DNA of 54,231 nucleotides. Source: Bacteroides fluxus YIT 12057 (GTDB taxonomy: Bacteria > Bacteroidota > Bacteroidia > Bacteroidales > Bacteroidaceae). The first letter of the stretch is position 1; each line of letters opens with the position of its first letter. Positions 17,254 to 25,369 of the stretch are shown here, in pieces. The stretch lies in assembly GCF_000195635.1 (NCBI RefSeq), contig NZ_GL882623.1, positions 193,976 to 248,206 of the forward strand, read 5' to 3'. The notes beneath the pieces are model-generated. The model was not told where the DNA came from. It saw only the letters and a list, made by a program, of their open reading frames with translations, and did not search any database. The position numbers and the translations under genes are program-made.

Positions 17254-19003
17254 TCTGTCACTTCTTCGCAGACTGCCATTTCCATGCCTCGGTATACCAC
17301 TACTATCCGGTGTAGCGTAGTATTACCTATGTTGTTTCGGACAGTTTCGCTGGCAGTATAGCGATTGGCTTGTTCAATGGCTTCACAGCGTAGTTGTTCC
17401 ACCCGTTCGTTGCTATCTTTTCCTTTGGCATATTTCAGTTCGATGATGTAGCTGTGCTCCATGTCCTTGTAGATTTCGGTCAGCGGAAGAAGGAAGATGT
17501 CTGCATAGCCTGCTTGCGTGTCCTGTTCCGAAATCGGGCGGTAGAAGCGGTTCTGAGATGTCATGGCGAGAATGAAACCGTGTACGTAGGCTTCGCCTTT
17601 CTGCTTGTCGCGCTGGGAGGAGTAGCGGTGCAGGCAGTCGGCGATGTAACCGAAGTATGATTGCCAATCATTGTCATACGCAAGGCGAGAGGAAAGTTTA
17701 CTCATTTCGTAGCTTTCGTATTGCAAATTATTCTCCCGGTAAGTATCCAGCAGGTAGTTGTACAACTGTTCGCGCACCACCTGGTTGGGGATGATTAGTT
17801 TTGTAGTACCTTTGTGCGTGCCGTCAATGGTGAGCATACCGAAATAGAACAACAAACTGATGAAATTGTCGGGATGGGTAATCTTTTCGGCAGGGAATCC
17901 TGCTTTCAATTCTCCGGTCACGAATCCTTGTTCCACCAGTTTCTGTATGATTGATGCGTCGTGGGAAAACTCCTTATCCTTACGGATGAGTATGCGTAGC
18001 TTATTGTAGTCCACACGGATATTTTCTTCCACCATGTTCTTCGGCAGTTTGCCTCCATTGCGTAGGTAGTTATCCACAAAGTAAAGCACCACATTAGAGT
18101 TGTACATCGTGGTGTGCCCATAGCTGTCTTCTGCAAAGCAGTAGTTGTCGTACCATGGTTTCATCAATGCTACTAGTTCATCCGTAGTATGGTGGAACTC
18201 GCAGGTAGTGGCATAATAGTTTAACATTTGGCGCACATCCTCTTCCGTAAATCCGGTCAGTTCATTGAACTCGGCAGACAGCGAGTAATTGGTTCCGATA
18301 TTGAAGCCGCTTGTCAGGTCATCCATCGTGACGGGACTTGCACCGGTGACGAAGCAACGTTTGATGGAAGATTCCGTACCCGACTTCACGGTGTCAAAAA
18401 ACTGCGTAGATAACCTGTGCCATGTGCTTCGCTTTTGTAGTCATTCAGGCAGGTTGGTTCCGATAAGATTTTGTTGGTGAAGTGGTCGTATTCATCAATA
18501 AAGAGGTAGATTTGCTGTCCGCATTCGGCGCAGCACTTGTAGAGGAAGTCCAATTGCTCTACGGCTCCATTCTTTTCGTGCATCTTCTCCTGAATGTTAG
18601 CAGGTAGACGGTCAGCATATCTCTCGCAAAAAAGGTCGAACTCCGTGCCGCAGTGTGCATCCAGCGATTGACGGTAGCAGCTCAATTCTGCATTAACCAC
18701 AGCAAAGTTGAGGTAAATGATCAGATAGGAATTTTGTTCCACTGTGGGATGTTGCTCGATGTAAAGTCCACCGTATCACTTCTCGAAGTTATCTTTGTCG
18801 CGCACGTCATAATAATGGCGTAGCATGGAGACAGTCAGGCTCTTGCCAAAGCGACGTGGACGTATGTAGAAAAAGTATTTGTTGGCATCTTCTATCATAG
18901 GGATAAATACAGTTTTGTCCACGTAGTAGCAGTTGCTTTCGCGGACATCAATGAAGTTCATCATCCCGTATGGGATTCTCTTGCGTTTCGGTCTTTCGTA
19001 CAT
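17250..19003 (-). pseudogene. AAA-ATPase-like / PD-(D/E)XK nuclease gene, broken by a stop and a frameshift
   Basis: The N-terminal AAA-ATPase-like part (MYERPKRKRIPYGMMNF, P-loop RPRRFGKS) ends at an in-frame TGA (18776-18778). The same frame then continues (YGGLYIEQHPTVEQNSYL..., Walker B LFIDEYDHF). A second break lies in a T6 run near 18396-18401: restoring one T continues the protein as DTVKSGTESSIKRCFVTGASPVTMDDL. The C-terminal part (17250-18389) holds the nuclease-like region (QAGYADIFLLPL, YIIELKYAKG). The joined length is ~584 residues, typical of this Bacteroidetes family, which is expanded and poorly characterised. Two independent lesions indicate real decay. Confidence 0.85.
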
Positions 19004-19023
19004 GGCTTTTCCTTTTGTCAACA

Positions 19024-19031
19024 CAAATATA
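19024..19031 (-). promoter_or_regulatory. -7 box for the broken AAA-ATPase gene
   Basis: TATATTTG on the - strand, 20 nt before the ATG at 19003. This fixes the start: an upstream ATG at 19024 lies inside the box. Confidence 0.5.
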
Positions 19032-19274
19032 GTGCAAAGAGTTCGGAATGAGAAGAGTACTTTTTCTGCTTTTGCAGGTCATTTATAAGCTCCTTGAGAT
19101 AGAGGGTGAGGTTAAAGTATCTATCGATTACGCCAAACTTGAAGCTAGTGACAATACAGATGGCTTTGCCGCAGAATAGGCAGACTATCAATTGAACTAT
19201 GCTCATGAAACGGCATCAACGTATTGCACCATTGTTTTCTGATGATTTTGGGGGTACGCATTGACGAAGTCAGG

Positions 19275-19332
19275 AAAAGCGTCGGCAGATTCTGAAAACA
19301 TCACGTAGTTTTCAGAATCTGCCGACGCTTTT
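19275..19332. terminator. 25-bp perfect hairpin
   Basis: Arms 19275-19299 and 19308-19332 are perfectly complementary with an 8-nt loop and start/end in A4/T4-T6 runs, so it could terminate transcription in both directions. Its inner sequence GTCGGCAGATTCTG also occurs at about 375-388. The rest of 19032-19509 holds no gene I can support. Confidence 0.7.
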
Positions 19333-19509
19333 TTAAAATTTATCACCATCTTTTTCAGAAATGAGTGCATTGGGTTAGGTAGGGTTATTGGTAAATATCT
19401 TAAGACTTGACGTGGCTCTTTCCTGATTTTAATCTTTCACTCTTTTCTAAATGAGAACTTTGAAGTTATCCATTCTGTATAAACCTTTTGAATTTTTGAC
19501 GTACAGTTT

Positions 19510-19719
19510 CTAAATCTTTTTCAGGATTGCGCATAATCCTTTTTTGCTATCAAAATTGAAATCATTATATGAAAGAATAGCTACTTCTATCCCGTGTTTA
19601 GGAAGGATTTTTTTACGACGTTCGTCGTAGATGCGACGTTGAATATCTCTTGTCACTACGCTCTTTTGGAGAGCGATTCTTGCTTTCTCTAATATTGCTT
19701 CTACTGTTTTATTGTTCAT
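19510..19719 (-). CDS. Small hypothetical protein
   Basis: 69 residues from the ATG at 19719 (MNNKTVEAILEKARIALQ...). It is mostly charged and helical (DIQRRIYDERRKKILPKHGIEVAILSYNDFNFDSKKG), without signal or membrane segment. I do not recognise it. It stands alone between the 25-bp hairpin and the broken AraC gene, in a region of decaying genes, and may itself be a fragment. The flanking 19744-19983 shows nothing except the AraC promoter. Confidence 0.45.
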   Translation of the reverse strand: MNNKTVEAILEKARIALQKSVVTRDIQRRIYDERRKKILPKHGIEVAILSYNDFNFDSKKGLCAILKKI

Positions 19720-19954
19720 GATGATTGAATTGTTTATTCGCAATTATTGAAAACTGGTATATTGTGATATGAGTTCATCCAAACAAAACGTGATACTGCT
19801 TTTTGAAGAAAATTTAAACAGGGACTAAAACTTACGTTAGCTAAGTTTCATGTGCCCTACTCCATGTTCCTTTTTTACATTATTTCCATCTTTAAGATTG
19901 GCGAATGGAAGTATCGGACCTTTTTCTGACAAAGCAATATTCAAATTAAACCGC

Positions 19955-19962
19955 TAACTTTG
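19955..19962 (+). promoter_or_regulatory. -7 box for the broken AraC gene
   Basis: TAACTTTG, 21 nt before the ATG at 19984. Confidence 0.5.
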
Positions 19963-19983
19963 CACCCAAAATAAACTGAGAAT

Positions 19984-20422
19984 ATGGAACAATTGGATGT
20001 TTTCGGCTGCTCGAATGTGTTTATAGCGAGCTATTTCACCAATGACCGTGATTGTGCCCACTACAATCGTGAGCATACCTTGATATATATCCATTCGGGA
20101 GAACTGTAAATCACCAAAGGGAGCCGGAAGACTATACTGCGTCCCGGCGATTGCGCGTTTATGAGACGTGACAATCTCATGTGGCTGCAAAAGCGGGTGA
20201 AGGAAGGTGAGTCTTTTCAAACGGGATTTCAGCCAGTATTGCGAATTGACGCCACAGAAATGGCTTATCCAACGCCGTCTTAAGGCAGTCCATGAACTTA
20301 TCCGCAAAGGAGGCAGAACAGTTTCGGAAATATGCTATTCCGTAGGTTTCCGGAATCTGTCGCACTTCTCAAAGGTGTACAAGGAAGCCTTCGGAGTGGC
20401 GCCAACGGCACACGCACAGTAA
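19984..20422 (+). pseudogene. AraC-family regulator, internally deleted and interrupted
   Basis: The reading starts MEQLDVFGCSNVFIASYFTNDRDCAHYNREHTLIYIHSGEL, an AraC N-terminal sensing domain. It meets TAA at 20107-20109 where a Glu codon would fit, then goes on ITKGSRKTILRPGDCAFMRRDNLMWLQKRVKEGESF. Near 20200 it jumps frame into the end of the C-terminal DNA-binding domain (LFKRDFSQYCELTPQKWLIQRRLKAVHELIRKGGRTVSEICYSVGFRNLSHFSKVYKEAFG). The first half of that domain and the linker are missing, a deletion of several hundred bases by comparison with normal AraC length (~270-290 residues). It cannot make a working regulator. Confidence 0.85.
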
Positions 20423-20469
20423 CCGCCGCCGGACAGGAATGTGTGCGTGGCGTGCAACAGTACCGTGCC

Positions 20470-22320
20470 TCACTTCTGTGGAGTAAGGCGGACCAGGAAG
20501 CCGCCACCCTGTTCCATACTGAAGGTTATCACGCTTTTGCGTGTATAGCCACCCTCTGTGAGGACGGAGCAGGCCTTCGCGTTACTGGCTGTGGGGCTGT
20601 CTGTCACGCGTGCGCATTCATATTTACCCTTGCCCAGGAATGTGAGAGGCACACTGATGTTCTTCTTGGGCTTGTCGGTCAGCGCCGCGATGTACCAGTC
20701 CCCGCCCTTGCGGTGCAGATACACCACGCAGTCCCCTATTTCGCTGGGCGGAAGCACCACGGTTTCGTCCCAGGTGGTAGGGATGGTGAGAAAAATATCG
20801 TGTGCGGGATGCCTGAGAAAATCCTCGGGGCGTCCGCCATAGCAGCGCAGCGGGCACAGGAAGATGGCACCGACTGCCACCTGATGTGCCTCCGTGGTAT
20901 TGCCCATCATGGAGAAGGTCGTGGGCGTATAGTCGGCGTGCCCGGCCACAAAGCGGGTGAACGGGGTGACATTGTCCTGGTCTGCCCACGACTGTCCGAA
21001 CTCCAGTCCCATGATACCCTCGCGTGCCACCTCGTTGGGGAAGGTGCGGTTGAGGCCTGTAGGCTTGTTGGAACCATGGAAGTTGATCATGAGCTGGTAG
21101 CGGGCGGCATCCTCAATGGCCTCGGCATAGTATTTGGTCACTGTCTGGCTCTCATTGTCGAAGAAGTCTATCTTCAGTCCGGCAACGCCCATGTCCTTGC
21201 ACTTCCGGAAAAAACGTTGGCGGCGTTCAGCCGTCTGCAGTCCTTCTATGCCCTTGCGGTCGGGATAGGCCTTCCAGAGCAGAATCTTCACGTTCCGTTC
21301 GGCCGAGTAGTCCACCAGTTCCTTCACCATGTCCCAGCAGTCGCGGCCGTTGGCCTTGTCCTCCCAGTGGCTCCATCCCTCGTCCACCAGGTTGTAGGGT
21401 ATTCCCAGTTCTGCGGCCCAGTCGGTGAAGCGTTTCATGTTTTCGAGCGTCACACTGTATCCGGCCAGCCAGCTCCATGCGCAATTGCCGGGTTTCACCC
21501 AGTCGGTATTACCTCCGAAGACTGGGGATAGAGGCGGATTTACGTCGGTGACAATGTCGTTGTTGACGATACTGTTCAGGTCGCCCGCCATTACTATGCG
21601 CCAGGGGGTAACAATGTCCCCGCCGAGCAGGGTTTCGCCTTCAAGTCTGGCACGGAAGTTGTCCGGAGAGGTGACCCTAAGGGACATTCCGCCGAAGTCG
21701 GCCAGATTGCCCTCGGTGATGCAGGAGTATATGCCCTCGGCATATCTGACGGTGACGGGAGGTCCGGCCACAGCCTTTTCGGGGAGCCTGCCCAGTTCAT
21801 GGCGTCGGTAGGGAGCCTCGTAGCACTTGATGTTGTCCTGCATCCAGCATTCGGCTCCCGCAGGTATGGTGAAGTCGGTGAAGTCGTCCACCCTGACAGG
21901 CGCATTGCCGGCCTGGTATCTGTAGCGGAAAGCCACCCCCGTGTCGTATGCACGCAAGTCCATCCGGTAGGTGGTGCCTCCGGTCTCGGTGACATCCACG
22001 GTCACCTCCCTATAGGCGTTGCGTCCCACGGAATGGTTCCCCATGAGGGGATACGATGTTCTGAAGACCTTGGCCTTTGATGCCCTCATGGCTGTCACGT
22101 CATCGCCAAGACGTTCGCCGCCGACCTCCCAGAGCATCTGCGAGGGGCTGACCACCTCGGTGCCCTTGCTGGTAACGCTGTAGAGCACCCGGCCTTCATT
22201 ACAGTCCACATCCAGACGGATGTTCTTCGAAGGTGACACCAGTCCGATGCGACCTTGGGCCCAAGCCCCCGTAGTCGCCGACATCAAGCTGATGCACAAG
22301 CAAATATTTTTCAAGTTCAT
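20470..22320 (-). CDS. GH97 family alpha-glycosidase (GH97b-like, retaining)
   Basis: 616 residues from the ATG at 22320, chosen because it gives a clean signal peptide (MNLKNICLCISLMSATTGAWA) for periplasmic export. An N-terminal beta-sandwich, a TIM barrel (about 260-530) and a C-terminal beta domain are recognisable. The barrel has GLKIDFFDNES, whose first Asp matches the nucleophile of retaining GH97 alpha-galactosidases, and REGIMGLEF with the candidate acid/base Glu. It probably cleaves terminal alpha-galactosides or related sugars. GC content is visibly higher than in flanking genes, suggesting transfer. It stands alone, without SusC/SusD. Confidence 0.9.
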   Translation of the reverse strand: MNLKNICLCISLMSATTGAWAQGRIGLVSPSKNIRLDVDCNEGRVLYSVTSKGTEVVSPSQMLWEVGGERLGDDVTAMRASKAKVFRTSYPLMGNHSVGRNAYREVTVDVTETGGTTYRMDLRAYDTGVAFRYRYQAGNAPVRVDDFTDFTIPAGAECWMQDNIKCYEAPYRRHELGRLPEKAVAGPPVTVRYAEGIYSCITEGNLADFGGMSLRVTSPDNFRARLEGETLLGGDIVTPWRIVMAGDLNSIVNNDIVTDVNPPLSPVFGGNTDWVKPGNCAWSWLAGYSVTLENMKRFTDWAAELGIPYNLVDEGWSHWEDKANGRDCWDMVKELVDYSAERNVKILLWKAYPDRKGIEGLQTAERRQRFFRKCKDMGVAGLKIDFFDNESQTVTKYYAEAIEDAARYQLMINFHGSNKPTGLNRTFPNEVAREGIMGLEFGQSWADQDNVTPFTRFVAGHADYTPTTFSMMGNTTEAHQVAVGAIFLCPLRCYGGRPEDFLRHPAHDIFLTIPTTWDETVVLPPSEIGDCVVYLHRKGGDWYIAALTDKPKKNISVPLTFLGKGKYECARVTDSPTASNAKACSVLTEGGYTRKSVITFSMEQGGGFLVRLTPQK

Positions 22321-22464
22321 AATGTTATGCATATATAATATGTGTTTAGATAGAAGGAACATGATACAGTGATTGGCAGGGGACGCCATTGCCCTTCACC
22401 GCCAAAGGCAGAGACATGCCGTTCACTCAATGAGGCAATCATCATACTCACCGGAACAAAATTA

Positions 22465-22596
22465 CAATTTTCCTCTTTATATCCGATAGCTTTTACCGTT
22501 TTTTTCATTACTCGGCAGCAAAAGGAGCCAGATAAGGAAGCGGCGCAGTCATTCCTCCCCGTCAGGCCTACCGCCATTGAACTTTACGGCAAATAA
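22465..22596 (+). other. Possible gene remnant before a terminator
   Basis: The + strand reading ending at 22596 (LYPIAFTVFFITRQQKEPDKEAAQSFLPVRPTAIELYGK) stops 6 bases before a good + strand terminator. This fits the tail of a lost gene (hydrophobic segment then charged tail). No start signal is evident. Otherwise 22333-22602 shows nothing. Confidence 0.25.
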
Positions 22597-22602
22597 CATT
22601 GG

Positions 22603-22633
22603 GCCTCACAGCAAAACAGCTGTGAGGCTTTTG
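22603..22633 (+). terminator. Terminator/attenuator hairpin before the O-acetyltransferase
   Basis: GCCTCACAGC (22603-22612) pairs perfectly with GCTGTGAGGC (22619-22628), followed by TTTT. No intact upstream + strand gene exists, so it may mark the end of a deleted one. Confidence 0.65.
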
Positions 22634-22636
22634 CTT

Positions 22637-22644
22637 TAACTTTG
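22637..22644 (+). promoter_or_regulatory. -7 box for the O-acetyltransferase
   Basis: TAACTTTG, 36 nt before the ATG at 22681. Confidence 0.5.
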
Positions 22645-22680
22645 TACCCGGAAACAGAACACATTAAATTCAGAACAACA

Positions 22681-23223
22681 ATGAATGACATTTTTTCAAA
22701 GGACTTGAGCTGTGAAACGGTCTCACCGGATGAACCGGGTTACGAAGCGCTTATCAACGGCACTTTCCACACAATGGAGACCGCACAGGAGCTTGCAGCG
22801 GTAAGCGTACGCGACCAGAAACGTGTACATGGACTTATGGACGTGTTTCTCGGCAAGGAACTGCCCGGGAGCACAACGATGCTGCCGCCGCTCTACATTG
22901 ATTACGGCAAGCCTGTGAGCATCGGAGAGCGGTGCTTCATACAGCAGTGTTGCACCTTCTTCGGCCGCGGCGGCATAGAAATCGGCAACGATGTCTTTAT
23001 CGGTCCGAAGGTCAACCTCATCATCATCAACCACGATGCCGACCCCGACAACCGCAGTGCCACCTACGGACGGCGCATAGTTATTGAGGGCAATGCATGG
23101 ATTGGCATCAGCACCACCGTCTTGCCCGGCGTGAGAATCGGATACGGTGCCATCGTAGGTACGGGCAGTGTGGTCAAGAAGGATGTTGAACCGATGACTG
23201 TCGTGGCGGGAAATCCGGTCTGA
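22681..23223 (+). CDS. Sugar O-acetyltransferase (maltose/galactoside type, left-handed beta-helix)
   Basis: 180 residues from the ATG at 22681. An N-terminal helical cap is followed by hexapeptide repeats forming a left-handed beta-helix (IGERCFIQQCCTFFGRGGIEIGNDVFIGPKVNLIIINH ... IEGNAWIGISTTVLPGVRIGYGAIVGTGSVV). The catalytic His lies in IIINHDADP. LacA/Maa-type enzymes acetylate sugars with acetyl-CoA. The protein stops right after VVAGNPV, where relatives usually carry a few more residues, so the tail may be slightly truncated. It shares the high GC of the neighbouring GH97 gene. Confidence 0.85.
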   Translation: MNDIFSKDLSCETVSPDEPGYEALINGTFHTMETAQELAAVSVRDQKRVHGLMDVFLGKELPGSTTMLPPLYIDYGKPVSIGERCFIQQCCTFFGRGGIEIGNDVFIGPKVNLIIINHDADPDNRSATYGRRIVIEGNAWIGISTTVLPGVRIGYGAIVGTGSVVKKDVEPMTVVAGNPV

Positions 23224-23639
23224 AAACGGCAGCCACACGCTTCCCCACCGCACGCTCGGTAATGCCCGAATACGAATAGACAATATCTCCACACTTGTGA
23301 TGTGTATAGCTTGAAAAGCATATACAGACAAGTGATGAGTGTGATTGCCGTCCTTCGTATTCTTAAAGTTTACCAGACTTTTTAGTGAAGGATAAAAGCT
23401 ACACTTTCATCAATAAACTATGTAATGTGTCCTAACCAGTCATGTTGGGACTTTGCAAAGCTACAAAAAGCTTATTGATTATCAAACTCAAAGGGGGGAG
23501 ATTGTTATTCACTTTTCACAAAACTACGGTATATATACAATGTCAAAATGTTGCTCTATAAAAGCAGTCCAATAAATGAATAATAGAATGTCAATTAGGC
23601 AGAAAGGATAATACCATTTGCTGTGTCTTCGTAATAGCC
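23224..23639. other. Intergenic stretch with no recognisable feature
   Basis: I see no gene, clear hairpin or consensus promoter here. It separates the GC-rich pair from the A/T-richer genes to its right. Confidence 0.6.
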
Positions 23640-23891
23640 CTAAAAGAAGAATACCCAATATAGGACAAATTTATGAACCGCATTTCCATATGTGGCAGAC
23701 GGACGTTCTTGCCGAGAAGACTCGTAGCTGAAGTCGCGTTGCGGTGGGGAGGCGTTTTCGTTCAGGCTTCTTTCTAACATGTTTCTGTTCATGGAGTCTT
23801 GATAAGTATAATATCCGCAAATGGCAAAGAGGCAAAGTGTACCTATGCCTTTCAGAAGGTTGCTTCTGCTCTTGTAAGGATTGTTGCTCAT
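23640..23891 (-). CDS. Small hypothetical membrane protein
   Basis: 83 residues with one central hydrophobic segment (about 12-27: LLKGIGTLCLFAICGYYTY), then a polar, disordered-looking part and an odd hydrophobic end (VLYWVFFF), which may mark a truncated original C-terminus. It follows the WYL gene by 27 bases in the same direction. I do not recognise the family. Confidence 0.5.
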   Translation of the reverse strand: MSNNPYKSRSNLLKGIGTLCLFAICGYYTYQDSMNRNMLERSLNENASPPQRDFSYESSRQERPSATYGNAVHKFVLYWVFFF

Positions 23892-23918
23892 GGTCTTCTA
23901 TTTTTAGGTGATTGTTAT

Positions 23919-24808
23919 TTAGGGACGTTTTGCTGTCACGCATTTCTTTGTCAGTGCCTCCTCATAAACCTTCCTCCCCCGTTCCCGCAGGTGTAGCGGT
24001 CTGATGACCGTTAGCGAACGGCTTCTTGAAAGCAGTGCCATCACGAAATCGTTGGTGATACGTAGACGGATTCTAATTCTGAATTCAGTCTCGTTGTTTA
24101 TCAAAATCTCCTGCGAGTGGTGAAGGGGAACCGATTTCAGGAAATTACCGTCCAGTGCATCATAGCTAAGCTCAATCTCTTCAACGGGAATGTCTGCTTG
24201 ATTCCAGATGCCGTAGCTGTCTTTAAATAGTTCCTCCACATTGATATTCATGTTGCGTTTGAATGTCTCTTCGTAAAGGATTCTGGGATTTTTGATGCAA
24301 TCTGCACTGAACGTTTTCAGTATTCCGTTATCGTAGGCAAGGAGATACCATCTTTGCTGGTCTTCTTTCAGATAATGAGGCAGGACTTTCTTTTCGCGCA
24401 TTTTACCGCTTTCGTGTACATAGAGGTAATTGAAAGATACCGGATGGGAAAACTTGATAGCTTTTATCAATAATGGGAGATACTCGCAATTCATCGGGCG
24501 GTGATGTTCTGCCAGTACGTATGTGTGCAGGTTGGAAGTGCTGTCGATGGCGTTCAGCAAATCAAAGTTCAGCAGCAGTCGTTCATACTGCTTTTTCTTC
24601 TGTTCATCTTCTTCGTCAATATAGTAGCCGTTTCGCTTCTTGTCGAAGCGGATGTGGATGCCCAAAAGAGAATCTATCTCGTTTCTCGCTCTTCCATGCG
24701 AAGCGATACGTAGCGTTCAAGTTCTTTGCGCGATACATATCGTTGTAGGCCTTTCAACTTGTTGATGATGACCAACATGCGTTGTAGCCCTTCTATTTTC
24801 TTTCCCAT
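23919..24808 (-). pseudogene. WYL-domain transcriptional regulator with a lesion in the HTH region
   Basis: The start at 24808 reads MGKKIEGLQRMLVIINKLKGLQRYVSRKELERYVSLRMEER and stops at 24674. Shifting frame near 24680-24690 continues NEIDSLLGIHIRFDKKRNGYYIDEEDEQ and the full WYL effector domain to 23919 (VSFNYLYV, WYLLAYD, ETEFRIRIRLRITNDFVMALL). In normal relatives the segment between these two parts holds the HTH recognition helix (S-x-RTLQRD-like). It is missing, so a small deletion has both shifted frame and removed DNA-binding residues. WYL proteins are regulators that sense nucleotides or nucleic acids. A separate WYL fragment could still be made from 24665. Confidence 0.7.
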
Positions 24809-24837
24809 ATCTTGTTTTGAATTGCATTTTCTGTAGG

Positions 24838-24845
24838 CAAATATA
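24838..24845 (-). promoter_or_regulatory. -7 box for the WYL regulator gene
   Basis: TATATTTG on the - strand, 29 nt before the ATG at 24808. Confidence 0.45.
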
Positions 24846-24930
24846 ATGAGGCTGGGCGACAAAACGTGTCGTTCAGTGGAAATCTTGATGATTTATTCTC
24901 ATCGGTGTATGGCAATTCAAAAAAGAAGCC

Positions 24931-24938
24931 TATTTTTG
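24931..24938 (+). promoter_or_regulatory. -7 box for the MerR-type gene
   Basis: TATTTTTG, 21 nt before the ATG at 24960. Confidence 0.55.
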
Positions 24939-24959
24939 CGTAGAAAAGAAAAAAGTGCC

Positions 24960-25355
24960 ATGCTGAATACTGATAAAAACTTGAAATTATATTACTCCAT
25001 CAGCGAGGTGGCCGCCATGTTCGATGTCAACGAATCGCTGCTTCGCTTTTGGGAGAAGGAGTTTCCGCAACTCAACCCCAAGAAAGGAGGGCGGGGCATA
25101 CGCCAGTACCGCAAGGAAGATATTGAAACCGTCAAACTCATCTATCATTTGGTCAAGGAGCGCGGCATGACATTACCCGGCGCGCGCCAGCGTATGAAGG
25201 ATAATAAAGAAGCCACTCTTCGGAATTTCGAGATCGTTGACCGATTGAAGACGATTCGTGAAGAACTGGTGGGGATGCGTGATGCACTCGATGCGTTTAC
25301 TTACGGACAGGTAGAAACATTGAAGGAGAATCTTGACAATTCTCCTTCCTTATAG
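24960..25355 (+). CDS. MerR-family transcriptional regulator
   Basis: 131 residues from the ATG at 24960, chosen because it lies just after the -7 box; a longer upstream reading would include the promoter. A winged HTH of MerR type (YYSISEVAAMFDVNESLLRFWEKEFPQLNPKKGGRGIRQYRKEDIETVKLIYHLV) is followed by a coiled-coil dimerisation helix. The C-terminal part lacks Cys ligands, so metal sensing is unlikely. It is widespread and core in Bacteroidetes, convergent with relA. Its target is unknown. Confidence 0.9.
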   Translation: MLNTDKNLKLYYSISEVAAMFDVNESLLRFWEKEFPQLNPKKGGRGIRQYRKEDIETVKLIYHLVKERGMTLPGARQRMKDNKEATLRNFEIVDRLKTIREELVGMRDALDAFTYGQVETLKENLDNSPSL

Positions 25356-25369
25356 TTCGTTCCTTCTGC

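Noticed and set aside
19018..19206. 62-aa ORF on the - strand
   Set aside because: It overlaps the promoter of the broken AAA gene; no family features and no start signal.
20332..21531. 399-aa ORF on the + strand
   Set aside because: Antisense shadow of the GC-rich GH97 gene; low-complexity His/Val/Gly composition.
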